Part shown: positions 39,729 through 48,726 of the stretch, piece after piece | Layout: every line of letters begins with the position of its first letter | Position numbering within the stretch: position 1 is the first letter of the stretch | Assembly: GCA_016893485.2 (NCBI GenBank) | Contig: JAFEKX020000001.1 | Location: 2,976,001-3,040,000 of the forward strand | Reading direction: 5' to 3' | Source of the DNA: Streptomyces sp. P3 | Lineage (GTDB): Bacteria > Actinomycetota > Actinomycetes > Streptomycetales > Streptomycetaceae | DNA length: 64,000 nucleotides | Made by a program: the position numbers and the translations under genes | Notes under the pieces: generated by a model | Seen by the model: the letters and a program-made list of their open reading frames with translations, nothing else | What the model was told of the DNA's origin: nothing | Database searches by the model: none

Positions 39729-40355
39729 TCACGATCCCAGAAAACCGGTGAGGTGTCGGCCCAGTCGCGCCGGCGCGGCATGCGGCAGCGCGATGGGGTC
39801 CCCCGCTCGGGCGAAGCCGAGTGGGGAAGGGTCCTGCTGCTTCCGGCCAGAAGCAGCAGGACCGACACGTTCAGCCCGCGCAGCGCCTCGGGCGCCGGGC
39901 GCCGACCGGTCACCGGTCGCGCGGACGGGAACCCCGCGCCCGCCTCGTGGAGGCGCAGCCGGTCGGGGTCGAGCACCGCTCCCCCGGTCTCCCACTCCAG
40001 GACCGCGCGGACGCGGCGCGGAGTGGGCCGTAGCAGGATCGGCAGTGCGTGCAGCAGGTACGCCGTCTCGAACCCGGCGAAGCACTGGGTCGGGTCGAGG
40101 AGGAACAGACGGCGTACACGCGCGCAGTGCGTAGTGCAGCGGGCGCCGATCAGGTCGAGGGCGTAGAGGGCCGTGGGTGTGGGCGAGTTGAGCGGCCTGG
40201 GCGTACCAGGACGCGGAGGTCGCTCCCCCGCCGCCGGGGCAGCAGCACGAGCGGGCGGACGTCGGCGGGCCCGCACACGTTCACGTAGGTCTGCCCGGAC
40301 GGGGTCGGGACGAGGACCGCCTGCCGCTCGGAGGCGGACCCCGGGCCGGAGATGG
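39729..40355 (-). pseudogene. Decayed alpha/beta hydrolase lacking catalytic segments
   Basis: The N-terminal part reads GQTYVNVCGPADVRPLVLLP, then with frame changes GATSASWYAQAAQLAH and LYALDLIGA. It then jumps straight to RVRRLFLLDPTQCFAGFETAYLLHALPILLRPTPRRVRAVLEWETGGAVL. The expected 40-45 residue segment with the nucleophile elbow (GHSxG) is absent. Later NVSVLLLLAGSSR is followed by a palindromic element and then ALPHAAPARLGRHLTGFLGS, so the region of the catalytic His is also gone. It is divergent from the MarR gene at 40352, its likely former regulator. The start is uncertain. Confidence 0.7.
39795..39834. repeat. Short palindromic element inside the decayed hydrolase gene
   Basis: ggggtcccccgctcgggcga with agccgagtggggaagggtcc. 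The stem ccccgctcgg (39801-39810) pairs with ccgagtgggg (39817-39826), one G-T wobble, around a gcgaag loop. The gctcgg-gcgaag-ccgag core is a recurrent Streptomyces intergenic element, here placed where conserved hydrolase sequence should be. Confidence 0.65.
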
Positions 40356-40777
40356 AGATCGTCCATCTGCTGCGTGCCGTGGCGGTCGAACTCGGCCCGC
40401 ACAGCGCCCGGTTCGCGAACCAGAACGGTACGCACCCCACGGACGTACGCGCCCTGATCGCCCTCATGGACGCGGTGCGGGCCGGTACGGAGCTGACGGC
40501 CGGGCGGCTCGGCGGCCCCCTCGGGCTCAACTCGCCGGGGACCACCGCCCTGGTCGACCGGCTGGAGCGGGCCGGGCAGGTGCGGCGGGTGCGGAGCGAG
40601 GGGGACCGGCGCAGTGTCGTCGTCGAAGTGGGCCAGCGGGCCGTCACCCTCGGGCAGGCCTTCTTCGGTCCGCTCGTCGACAGTGCCGTAGGACTGCTCC
40701 AGGGCTATGACGAAAGGGAGTTGGCCGCGATCCGGGGTTTCCCGGCCGGGGTGCGCGAGGCCGCCGCCGAGGGCTAA
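40352..40777 (+). CDS. MarR-family transcriptional regulator
   Basis: Intact, 141 residues: MEIVHLLRAVAVELGPHSARFANQNGTHPTDVRALIAL, then the winged helix LGGPLGLNSPGTTALVDRLERAGQVRRVRSEGDRRSVVVEV, then the dimerisation helices. The D-RR wing motif is clear. It is divergent from the decayed alpha/beta hydrolase, the usual arrangement of a MarR repressor with its target. Confidence 0.88.
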   Translation: MEIVHLLRAVAVELGPHSARFANQNGTHPTDVRALIALMDAVRAGTELTAGRLGGPLGLNSPGTTALVDRLERAGQVRRVRSEGDRRSVVVEVGQRAVTLGQAFFGPLVDSAVGLLQGYDERELAAIRGFPAGVREAAAEG

Positions 40778-40893
40778 CCCCATCGCATACGAGCCGGTCG
40801 GCCGTGTCCGTCTGCGAGTGCGAACGGCGGGTTCACAGCGGTCTCCCGGGGTGCCGCGCGCGGGTCGCGTGAATCGCGCCACAGCATCGCCAG

Positions 40894-40931
40894 GTAACAC
40901 GGGGTTCACACTCGGGCAATGATCGGGAAAT
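40894..40931 (+). promoter_or_regulatory. Candidate GlnR box upstream of glnII
   Basis: Pentamers at 11-base spacing: gtaac (40894), ttcac (40905), gcaat (40916), gaaat (40927). The first two match gTnAC and the last two approximate GaAAC, a double-site layout of the same period as the glnA box. It lies about 103 bases before the glnII start. glnII is a known GlnR target in Streptomyces. Confidence 0.65.
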
Positions 40932-41033
40932 CGCCTGTTGACAGGCTGCCCGGCATGAATCGTGGCGCCCCAGTGCCGCTGCGCCGCAGCACCGCGCGTG
41001 CGACCGAAAGACCCACCCCGAAGGATGTGGCCC

Positions 41034-42060
41034 GTGACCTTCAAGGCTGAGTACATCTGGATCGACGGCACCCAGCCGACGGCCAAGCTGCGTTCGAAGA
41101 CGAAGATTCTGTCCGATGACGCCAAGGGTGCGGAGCTGCCGATCTGGGGCTTCGACGGGTCGTCCACGAACCAGGCCGAGGGGCACTCCTCGGACCGCGT
41201 GCTCAAGCCGGTCGCCAGCTTCCCGGACCCGATCCGCGGCGGGGACGACATCCTCGTCATGTGCGAGGTCCTCGAGATCGACATGACGCCGCACGAGTCC
41301 AACACGCGTGCCGCGCTCGTCGAGGTCTCCGAGAAGTTCGCCGCGCAGGAGCCGATCTTCGGGATCGAGCAGGAGTACACCTTCTTCGACGGCGCGCGTC
41401 CGCTGGGCTTCCCGAGGGCGGCTTCCCGGCCCCCAGGGCGGCTACTACTGCGGTGTCGGCGCCGACGAGATCTTCGGCCGCGAGATCGTCGAGGCCCACC
41501 TGGACAACTGCCTCAAGGCCGGTCTCGCGATCTCCGGCATCAACGCCGAGGTCATGCCCGGCCAGTGGGAGTTCCAGGTCGGCCCGGTCTCCCCGCTGGA
41601 GGTCTCCGACCACCTGTGGATCGCCCGCTGGCTGCTCTACCGCACCGCCGAGGACTTCGGCATCTCCGCGACCCTCGACCCCAAGCCGGTCAAGGGCGAC
41701 TGGAACGGCGCGGGCGCGCACACCAACTTCTCCACCAAGGCCATGCGCGAGGGCTACGACGCGATCATCACCGCGTGCGAGTCCCTCGGCGAGGGCTCCA
41801 AGCCCCTCGACCACGTCAAGCACTACGGCGCCGGCATCGACGACCGCCTGACGGGCCTGCACGAGACCGCCCCGTGGAACGAGTACTCCTACGGCGTCTC
41901 CAACCGCGGCGCCTCGGTCCGTATCCCGTGGCAGGTCGAGAAGGACGGCAAGGGCTACATCGAGGACCGCCGTCCGAACGCCAACGTGGACCCGTACCTC
42001 GTGACGCGCCTCATCGTCGACACGTGCTGCTCCGCCCTGGAGAAGGCCGGCCAGGTCTGA
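41034..42060 (+). CDS. glnII: Glutamine synthetase type II
   Basis: The eukaryote-like octameric or decameric GSII found in Streptomyces and some root bacteria; it makes glutamine in the cytosol. Signatures: [112 protein letters not shown] and [12 protein letters not shown]. It carries no adenylylation site of the GSI kind. Two losses, near 41412 and 41432, restore 342 residues. GTG at 41034 follows GAAGGATGTGG. Confidence 0.96.
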
Positions 42061-42081
42061 TCCACCCCGCACTCGCGAGAG

Positions 42082-42108
42082 GGGCGCCCACCGTGTCGGT
42101 GGGCGCCC
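42082..42108 (+). terminator. Hairpin terminator after glnII
   Basis: gggcgcccaccg (42082-42093) pairs perfectly with cggtgggcgccc (42097-42108) around a tgt loop, 21 bases after the glnII stop. Confidence 0.85.
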
Positions 42109-42167
42109 TCGGCGTTGACGCGGGTGCTGTCGGTGGCGTTGTCAGTGGCGCGTGCCATCGTGGGGGC

Positions 42168-42370
42168 ATGGAGATCGACGGGGGTCTCGGCATCGAGGGC
42201 GAGACGGAGAACAGGCAGAGCGGGTCCGGGTCCGGGTCCGAGTCCGGTTCCGGGTCCGGCTGCGCTGCGGCTACGACGACCGGCGGACGCTGACCGAGAT
42301 CGCCGGGGACTGTCTCGTGAAGGGCGACGAACGGCCGGTGTCCCGTACGCAGGCCGCGCGGCCTCCGTGA
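42168..42370 (+). CDS. Small hypothetical protein with Val-Arg repeat (frameshifted)
   Basis: It begins MEIDGGLGIEGETENRQ and, after one lost base near 42220, continues ERVRVRVRVRFRVRLRCGYDD, then RRTLTEIAGDCLVKGDERPVSRTQAARPP. The second half has coding-type codon use; the repeat comes from a hexanucleotide (cgggtc) run at 42225-42262. About 67 residues. Function unknown and the frame is uncertain. Confidence 0.45.
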
Positions 42371-42420
42371 CGCGGGGCTGTCCGCGGCTGAGGGTCCGGG
42401 CGTCTACTTCACGCCAAGGA

Positions 42421-42462
42421 AGCGTCCAAGCTGTGAAAGGGAGCGTCCAAGCTGTGAGAGGA
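42421..42462. repeat. Tandem 21-bp direct repeat
   Basis: agcgtccaagctgtgaaagg plus one base (42421-42441), then agcgtccaagctgtgagagg plus one base (42442-42462), differing mainly in one base of the shared part. It lies just upstream of the small ORF at 42501 and may be a regulatory site. Confidence 0.55.
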
Positions 42463-42500
42463 GGGTCCTGTCCCGGGGCTGTGTCTGCTTCAATGGGCTC

Positions 42501-42623
42501 ATGGCCAGCTACCAGAAATACAGCGCGACGGGTCGCCATGACCTCGAGCCGTTCTGGCCTTCCCGTCAGCACCATGACTTCGACCGGGTGTGTTGTCGCG
42601 CGATGAACGCGCCGGCCCTCTAA
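42501..42623 (+). CDS. 40-residue ORF, possible leader peptide
   Basis: MASYQKYSATGRHDLEPFWP, then SRQHHDFDRVCCRAMNAPAL and TAA. Codon third positions are mostly G/C, unlike the overlapping frame, supporting translation. The RQHHDFDRVCCRA segment resembles the R-HxDL-RV-(A/C)-CR core of short Streptomyces ORFs annotated as putative leader peptides. No strong ribosome binding site is seen. It lies 80 bases before the lone OmpR-type DNA-binding protein. Translation and role are inference. Confidence 0.5.
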   Translation: MASYQKYSATGRHDLEPFWPSRQHHDFDRVCCRAMNAPAL

Positions 42624-42705
42624 AGCCGAACCACCCTCGGCCTCCGGCCTGCGCGACTCGACGTACGTCCCCTTGACGAACCTCTCGCGCGAAAGCTGAC
42701 CTCTC

Positions 42706-43276
42706 ATGGCGATCATCCGTTCTCTGTCCTCCGCCACGCTCGACACCCCCACCCCGACCGCTCCGAACGCGCCACGGCATCATCTGCGCGCCGTGGACCG
42801 GGACGAGGTGATCGACGTCGCGGAGTTCCTGCCCCGGGGCCACCTGGCTGCCCGCGCCGCCGCACACGCTGCCCACGCTTCCGGGGCAGCCGCCGATGGT
42901 CGGGTACCTCGTCCTCATCCCGGCCGACAGCCCGCACCTCGTCCGGAGCGCACCGGTCGCCCCGGTCCTCCCCGCCGAGGCCGAGCCCCTCGTCCGGATC
43001 GACACCGTGCAGCGCACCGCGCAGCTGAACGGCGAGGAACTCGACCTGACCTACCTGGAGTTCGAACTCCTCGCCCACCTCGTCGCGCACCCCAACCGGG
43101 TGCACACCCGCGACCAGCTGGTCACCACGGTGTGGGGCTACGGACATGTGGGCGACGGCCGTACCGTCGACGTCCACATCGCGCGGCTGCGCCGCAAGCT
43201 GGGCGTCGAGCACCGCAAGGCCATCCAGACCGTGCGCCGGGTGGGGTACAAGTACACGCCGCCGACCGCGCGCTGA
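42706..43276 (+). CDS. Lone OmpR-type winged-helix transcriptional regulator (no receiver domain)
   Basis: About 190 residues starting MAIIRSLSSATLDTPTPTAP. Two losses (near 42825 and 42833) restore LPPGATWLPAPPHTLPTLPGQPPMVGYLVLIPADSPHLV. The C-terminal Trans_reg_C domain is intact: IDTVQRTAQLNGEELDLTYLEFELLAHLVAHPNRVHTRDQLVTTVWGY, then GDGRTVDVHIARLRRKLGVEHRKAIQTVRRVGYKY. The N-terminal half is not a phosphorylatable receiver, so it is an orphan DNA-binding regulator. Target unknown; RBS is weak (gcgaaagctgacctct). Confidence 0.82.
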
Positions 43277-43336
43277 CCGTCTGCTGACGGCAGATCGGCG
43301 TTCCCTTCCGGGAGCCCCGCGGGCAGAGTCGTCGGT

Positions 43337-44344
43337 ATGAGACTTCTGGTGCTGGGTGGTACGGAGTTCGTGGGGCGGGCCGTCGTGGAGGCGGCCCTCG
43401 GGCGGGGCTGGGAGGTGACCGTCCTCAACCGGGGAGGCACGAACCTCCGTCCGGGGTAAGGGCGTTGCGGGGTGACCGCACCGCGCCCGGCGGGCTCGCC
43501 GCGTTGGCCTCCGGCGAGTGGGATGCGGTCATCGACACCTGGTCGGCGGCGCCGCGGGCCGTCGACGACGCGGCGCGGCTGCTCGCCGACCGGGTGGGCC
43601 GGTACGTGTACGTGTCGAGCTGTTCCGTCTACGCGTGGGCTCCGCCCTCGGGGTACGACGAGGACGCGCCGGTCGTCGAGGGTGCCTCGCCCGACACCGA
43701 CAAGACCGACTACGCGCGGGACAAGCGGGGCGGGGAGCTGGCCGCGCTCGGGGCGTTCGGGGCGGAGCGGTCCGTGTTCGCTCGGGCCGGGCTCATCCTC
43801 GGGCCGTACGAGAACATCGGGCGGTTGCCGTGGTGGCTGGGGCGGGTTGCCCGGGGTGGGCCCGTGCTGGCGCCGGGGCCGCGGGAGTTGGCGCTGCAGT
43901 ATGTGGACGTGCGGGATCTCGCGGAGTGGTTGCTTGGTTCTGTGGAGCGGGAGTTGAGCGGGGCGTACAACGTCATCTCGCCTCCGGGGCACGCGACGAT
44001 GGGGTCCTTGCTGGACGCGTGTGTGCGGGTCGCGGGCGGGGCGGGGGTTTCGTTGCGGTGGACTCCCGCGGAGGTTGTGCTGGGGGCCGGGATCGAGCCT
44101 TGGACTCAGTTGCCGGTGTGGGTGCCGGCGGGGGAGTGACGGGTATGACGCCTTGCACTCGGCGGATGTTTCTCTGGCGGTGGGGGCGGGGTTGAGGTGT
44201 CGGTCTGTCGAGGACACCGTTCGTGACACGTGGGAGTGGTTGCAGGGGGTCGGTGGGGTGGCGCCGCAGCGGGCCGATCGGCCGGTGGTGGGGCTTGACC
44301 CTGCTGTGGAGGCGAGGGTGCTTGGGGTTCCCGTGGAGTCGTAG
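43337..44344 (+). CDS. NAD-dependent epimerase/dehydratase-like reductase (frameshifted)
   Basis: A Rossmann protein of about 336 residues: MRLLVLGGTEFVGRAVVEAALGRGWEVTVLNRG, the nucleotide-binding glycine motif. Then WDAVIDTWSAAPRAVDDAARLLADRVGRYVYVSSCSVYAW, the YARDKRGGE catalytic Tyr-x3-Lys, and RAGLILGPYENIGRLPWWLGRVARGG. The end is ALHSADVSLAVGAGLRCRSVEDTVRDTWEWLQ. Resembles plant chloroplast stem-loop/isoflavone-type reductases of the extended SDR class. Frameshifts near 43440 and 44137. Confidence 0.84.
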
Positions 44345-44370
44345 TTCGTTGTCCGCGGGTGCGTGGGGGC

Positions 44371-44394
44371 TGGGCGCGCGGTTCCCCGCGCCCT
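44371..44394. repeat. Dispersed gcgcggttccccgcgcc repeat
   Basis: tgggcgcgcggttccccgcgccct follows the epimerase gene, with the same core as 4353-4378 and 51261-51284 and preceded by the same gtgcgtggg-type lead seen at 4323. It occupies the gap before the sensor kinase gene. Confidence 0.6.
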
Positions 44395-44483
44395 GAAGGC
44401 AAAAGATCAGGTGGGGATAGCAACACCCCCTTCATGGGGCCCGGCCCCGTGTCCCGGTCACTTCGCTCGGTGAGACTGGGGCC

Positions 44484-45745
44484 ATGGAGATGAACCGTGA
44501 GCGGGTCCGGGGTGTGGTGGTCGACGGGGGCGGGGGCTTGGGCTCGCTGTTGTCTCGCTCGGAGGGTCGCTCGCGCTCTTCGTGCTGGTGGTGGTGTCTC
44601 TCGCGTTGATACCGGCGGGGGTCGGGCTGGTCACCACGCCCTGGGTGTTGGCCGGTGTGCGGGTGCAGGCGGATCGGCGGCGGGTGTTCGCGGCGGAGTG
44701 GTGCGGGGTGCGGATTCCGGCCGCCTATCGGGCGGTGCCGGACGGGGCGATGCCCTGGACGCGGACTTTTCGGATGCTCGGTGACCCCGCCACCTGGCGG
44801 GATCTGCGGTGGCTGCCTGTCGACATGATCGCCGGGTTCGTGACCGCGTTGCTGCCCGCCGCCCTGGTCTTCTATCCGCTGGAGGGCTTCGCGTTGGCGT
44901 TCGGGCTGTGGCGGGTGTTCACGGACGGGACGTATGTCGGGTGGTGGTACGGGTTCGTGCCGGTGAGTGGGCAGGGCAGTGCGCTGCTCGCGGGGCTCCT
45001 GGGCGTCGGGATTCTTGTTGCCTCCTACTTCCTCACGCCTGCGCTCCTGCGCGTTCATTTTCTGCTGACGCGTGCCGTGCTCGCTCCGGGATCGGGTGAA
45101 CTCGCCGAGCGGGTGAGGGTGTTGACCGAGACGCGGCGGGACGCGCTGGACTCCTCGGCTGCCGAGCTGCGGCGGATCGAGCGGGATCTGCATGACGGGG
45201 CGCAGGCCCGGCTGGTCGCCATGGGGATGGATCTCGGGACGATCGAGGCGCTGTTGGAGAAGAACCCCGCGAAGGCGAGGGAGTTGCTGGCGCGGGCCCG
45301 GCAGTCGTCCGCCGAGGCGTTGGGCGAGTTGCGGGATCTGGTGCGCGGGATTCATCCGCCGGTGCTGGCAGAGCGCGGACTCGCCGATGCCGTACGGGCG
45401 TTGGCGCTGCGGATGCCGGTGCCGACGGAGGTGAGTGCGGAGCTCGGGGGCGGGCGGGCGGACGCGCCGGTCGAGTCGGCCGCTTATTTCGCCGTGAGCG
45501 AGGTGCTCACCAACGCGGTCAAGCATGCGGGGGCTGATCGGATCTGGGTCGATCTGCGGTACGCGGAGGGGGCGTTGCGGATCTCCGTGACCGACAACGG
45601 CACAGGTGGTGCGGTGGTCGGGGCGGGGTCGGGGCTCTCCGGGGTCGAGCGGCGACTGGGTACATTCGACGGCGTCCTGGCCGTCAGCAGCCCCGCGGGC
45701 GGTCCCACCATGGTGACCATGGAGATTCCGTGCGTGTTGTCCTAG
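44484..45745 (+). CDS. NarL-type sensor histidine kinase
   Basis: About 420 residues. The start MEMNRERVRG changes frame near 44540. Then come an N-terminal sensor region with four membrane helices (VVVSLALIPAGVGLVTTPWVLAG, MIAGFVTALLPAALVFYPLEGFALAFG, SALLAGLLGVGILVASYFLTP), the HisKA_3 box RRIERDLHDGAQARLVAMGMDLG with the phospho-acceptor His, and the ATPase domain AAYFAVSEVLTNAVKHAGADRIWVDL to SGVERRLGTFDG. Its last 16 bases overlap the response regulator start, so the two form an operon. The signal is unknown. Confidence 0.88.
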
Positions 45746-46382
45746 CCGAAGACCTGTTCCTGCTGCGGGACGGGCTGGTACGGCTGTTGGAGGCCTACGA
45801 CTTCGAGATCGCCGCCGCGGTGGAGACCGGGCCCGAACTCACCAGGGCGCTGGCCGAGTTGGCACCCGACGTGGCCGTCGTCGACGTACGGCTGCCGCCC
45901 ACGCACACCGACGAGGGGCTGCAGTGCGCGTTGCGGGCGCGGCGGGAGCGGCCGGGGCTGCCGGTGCTGGTGCTGTCGCAGCACGTGGAGCAGCTGTACG
46001 CGCGGGAGTTGCTCGCCGACGGGACCGGCGGGGTGGGCTATCTGCTGAAGGACCGGGTGTTCGACGCCGAGCAGTTCGTGGATGCCGTGAAGAGGGTGGC
46101 GGGGGTGGGACGGTGATGGATCCGCAGGTCATCCAGCAGTTGCTGGCGCGGCGGGCGGCCGACGACCGGCCGCTGGGGCGGTTGACGCCACGGGAGGTCG
46201 AGGTGCTGGAACTGATGGCTCAGGGGCGGTCGAACGCGGCGATCGCCGGGCAACTCGTCGTCACGGAGCGGGCGATCGGGAAGCACACGTCCAATATTTT
46301 CGCCAAACTGGGACTGGAAGTCTCGGACGACGACAATCGCCGCGTGCTGGCGGTATTGGCCTATTTGGACCAGGGACGCTGA
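45730..46382 (+). CDS. NarL/LuxR-family response regulator
   Basis: About 217 residues. Receiver domain MRVVLAEDLFLLRDGLVRLLEAYDFE with acidic pocket Glu7-Asp8, phospho-acceptor Asp52 in VAVVDVRLPP and conserved Lys in YLLKDRV. The LuxR-type helix-turn-helix is LTPREVEVLELMAQGRSNAAIAGQLVVTERAIGKHTSNIFAKLGL. One G is missing near 46105, after KRVAG. The GTG start overlaps the kinase gene, giving translational coupling. Confidence 0.92.
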
Positions 46383-46565
46383 GCACTACCTGTGAGTCGA
46401 TCACAACTGCCGGTGTTTAAAGGGCAGTTGGGAGGGGACTTACCCAGGAATCTCTCATCAGTTTCTGAGCCTGCTGAACACTCCTGGGACCTCCTGCGTA
46501 TCAGAGGGCGCCGCTTCACTCCTGTCGGGCGCCTCGCTGCCCCGCAAGGAAGTCAGAGGAGTTCC

Positions 46566-48110
46566 ATGGGACGCAATGATCGTAAACGCCGTACGCCGCT
46601 GGCCACCAAGGCCATTGCCGCATCGGCTGCCCTAGTGCTCGGTGGGGGCGGGCTGCTCTGGGCGCAGATGAACGCTTCGGCGCACGAGTCCAACTCGTCG
46701 GGCCAGAACCAGACGAAGGCCGCCGCGGCATCAGTCGCGACGATCGCCTGCCCGGACGTCGGCCAGCAGCTGACGAACGTGCCGCAGAAGGCTCGTCAGG
46801 GTGTCGCCACCGAACTGGCGAACCTGGACAAGCAGATCACCGAGGCCTACGCCCGGCTCGCCTCGACGCGCCAGGCGCAGGCGAACGACGCGAGCTTCGT
46901 CCAGAACGCGATCGTCGGCCCCCTCAAGGAGAAGCGGGCCGCGACGATCGACCGTATCCGCATCGACATCCAGCGAGTGGGCGGCAGTGTCAACGCGGCG
47001 GCACTGAAGCAGCTCGCCGCCTGTACGACGCAGACCGCCAACAACACCACCGCCGGCGGCCAGAACAACGGCGGCGGCAACAACAACGGCGGGCAGAACA
47101 ACAACAACGGCGGCCAGAACAACGGCAACACGGCCGCCCCGAGTGCGAGTGCCAGTGCATCCGCGCCCGCCGCCAACAACGGTGGTCAGGCCGGCAACGG
47201 CCCGACGGCCGCGGACTTCGTGGACATCACCAAGGTGGCCCCGAACGTCCAGGCCAAGCCCCAGAAGCAGGCTCAGGCCTCAAGGGGCTCCTTCACCACC
47301 CGGTGCGGTGTCAACGCCAACAAGAACCACAACACCGACAACGTCATCGTGGCGCCCGGTGTGACCAACGGCGCGCACCACGAGCACGACTACGTCGGCA
47401 ACCAGAAGGTCAACGCGTTCTCCACGAACGACTCGCTGCTGGCCGCCCCCTCCAGCTGCCAGAACCAGAGTGACCTCTCTGCCTACTACTGGCCGGTCGT
47501 GCGTGTGCAGGACGGGTCGCAGGAGTTCGACGCGAACGCGCTCGGCGGTGGCAAGGAAGGCAACGTCGGCAAGATCCTGACCCCGCAGTCGGCGCAGATC
47601 AAGTACGTCGGTTCGCCGGCCAGCAAGGTCGTCGCGATGCCGCAGTTCCTGCGCATCATCACCGGTGACGCCAAGACCCTCACCAACGGTCTGGCCAATG
47701 CCAACGCGCACTGGAGCTGCACCGGTTTCGAGAACAAGGTCCAGCTGACGGAGCAGTACCCGATCTGCCCGCAGGGCAGCAACGTGGTCCGCACCTTCGC
47801 CTTCCAGAGCTGCTGGGACGGCGTCAACATCGACAGCGCCAACCACCGTACGCACGTGGCCTTCGCGGACCCGGCGAGCGGTGTCTGCGGGAACGGCTTC
47901 AAGGCCATCCCGCAGCTGACGATGCGCCTGGTCTACAAGATCACCCCGCCCACCATCCAGAACGGCGTGGTCAAGAACGCCTACGCGGTGGACGGCTTCC
48001 CGGAGCAGCTGCACAAGGCGTCGACCGACCACGACGACTTCATCAGCGTCACCAAGAACAACCTGGCGGCGAAGATCGCCAACTGCATCAACACCGGCAA
48101 GAAGTGCTAG
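46566..48110 (+). CDS. Secreted DUF1996 protein with Asn/Gln/Gly-rich linker
   Basis: Intact, 514 residues. A twin-arginine-free but basic signal peptide ([34 protein letters not shown]) precedes a helical module bounded by cysteines ([19 protein letters not shown] to KQLAACTTQ). Then an Asn/Gln/Gly linker (about residues 165-205), then the DUF1996 domain: [45 protein letters not shown], and [22 protein letters not shown]1996 occurs in fungal and bacterial secreted proteins without settled function; the HHxHD motif could bind metal. GAGGAG precedes the ATG at 46566. Confidence 0.88.
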   Translation: MGRNDRKRRTPLATKAIAASAALVLGGGGLLWAQMNASAHESNSSGQNQTKAAAASVATIACPDVGQQLTNVPQKARQGVATELANLDKQITEAYARLASTRQAQANDASFVQNAIVGPLKEKRAATIDRIRIDIQRVGGSVNAAALKQLAACTTQTANNTTAGGQNNGGGNNNGGQNNNNGGQNNGNTAAPSASASASAPAANNGGQAGNGPTAADFVDITKVAPNVQAKPQKQAQASRGSFTTRCGVNANKNHNTDNVIVAPGVTNGAHHEHDYVGNQKVNAFSTNDSLLAAPSSCQNQSDLSAYYWPVVRVQDGSQEFDANALGGGKEGNVGKILTPQSAQIKYVGSPASKVVAMPQFLRIITGDAKTLTNGLANANAHWSCTGFENKVQLTEQYPICPQGSNVVRTFAFQSCWDGVNIDSANHRTHVAFADPASGVCGNGFKAIPQLTMRLVYKITPPTIQNGVVKNAYAVDGFPEQLHKASTDHDDFISVTKNNLAAKIANCINTGKKC

Positions 48111-48126
48111 TGAGCACGGGCTAGTA

Positions 48127-48165
48127 CGAGAGCGGGCGGTGGGATTCTCCCACCGCCCGCTCTCG
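48127..48165. terminator. Perfect hairpin between convergent genes
   Basis: cgagagcgggcggtggga (48127-48144) and its exact complement (48148-48165) around a ttc loop, 17 bases after the DUF1996 stop and 19 bases from the stop of the convergent lipoprotein gene. Confidence 0.9.
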
Positions 48166-48183
48166 TCTGTCCGTACGAGGAGT

Positions 48184-48585
48184 TCAGCTGGTGTGCTTCG
48201 AGTGGTCGACGCCGATCTCCTCGTCACCGCCGAGCGTGCTCCGCAGCTTCTTGACGATCGTGTCGGTGCCCACGACGACCCACTTGCGGCCGACGAGGTA
48301 GAAACCGCCGTAGTCCTTCGCGTCGTTGATCCACTCGCGCTGGCCGCGGTCGGTGGCGAAGGTCGCGAGGACGAACTTGCCGTAGCTCATCTTGCAGATG
48401 GCCTGGCGGAGTTCGTCGGCGTCGGTCTGGATGTCGGGTGTGCACTTCACCTTGGCGGCCAGGCTCTCGAGGCTGCCGGTGGCCTCCGGCGGCACGGTCG
48501 CGGCCTTGGTGTCGGCACCGCACCCCACCAGCGCCAGCGCCGCCGCGGCGCCGGCCATCGCGAGCATCGGTCGGGTCAACCTCAT
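48184..48585 (-). CDS. Small lipoprotein
   Basis: 133 residues. Lipobox at the N-terminus: MRLTRPMLAMAGAAAALALVGCGAD, with Cys22 the lipidated residue. The mature part (KVKCTPDIQTDADELRQAICKMSYGKFVLATFATDRGQREWINDAKDYGGFYLVGRKWVVVG) has two further Cys, probably a disulfide, and ends HSKHTS. GGAGGAACG precedes the ATG. Function unknown; located at the outer face of the membrane. Confidence 0.85.
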   Translation of the reverse strand: MRLTRPMLAMAGAAAALALVGCGADTKAATVPPEATGSLESLAAKVKCTPDIQTDADELRQAICKMSYGKFVLATFATDRGQREWINDAKDYGGFYLVGRKWVVVGTDTIVKKLRSTLGGDEEIGVDHSKHTS

Positions 48586-48726
48586 CTGTCGTTCCTCCGG
48601 TCGTCCGGTCAACAAAAGCATGCCGCGACGCGCCCCGGCGAGGGGCCGTCTCATCCGATACGGGCCGGAGGCCCCCGCGCTCAAATCCATGGTCATCGTC
48701 CGGACCCGTGTGCGAAGGTGACGCCC

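Noticed and set aside
38933..41380. An 815-codon open frame on the minus strand
   Set aside because: It crosses the ArsC-side gap, the barrel protein, the decayed hydrolase, MarR and the glnII start on the opposite strand; only the hydrolase segment within it is real. Long antisense frames are expected at this GC content.
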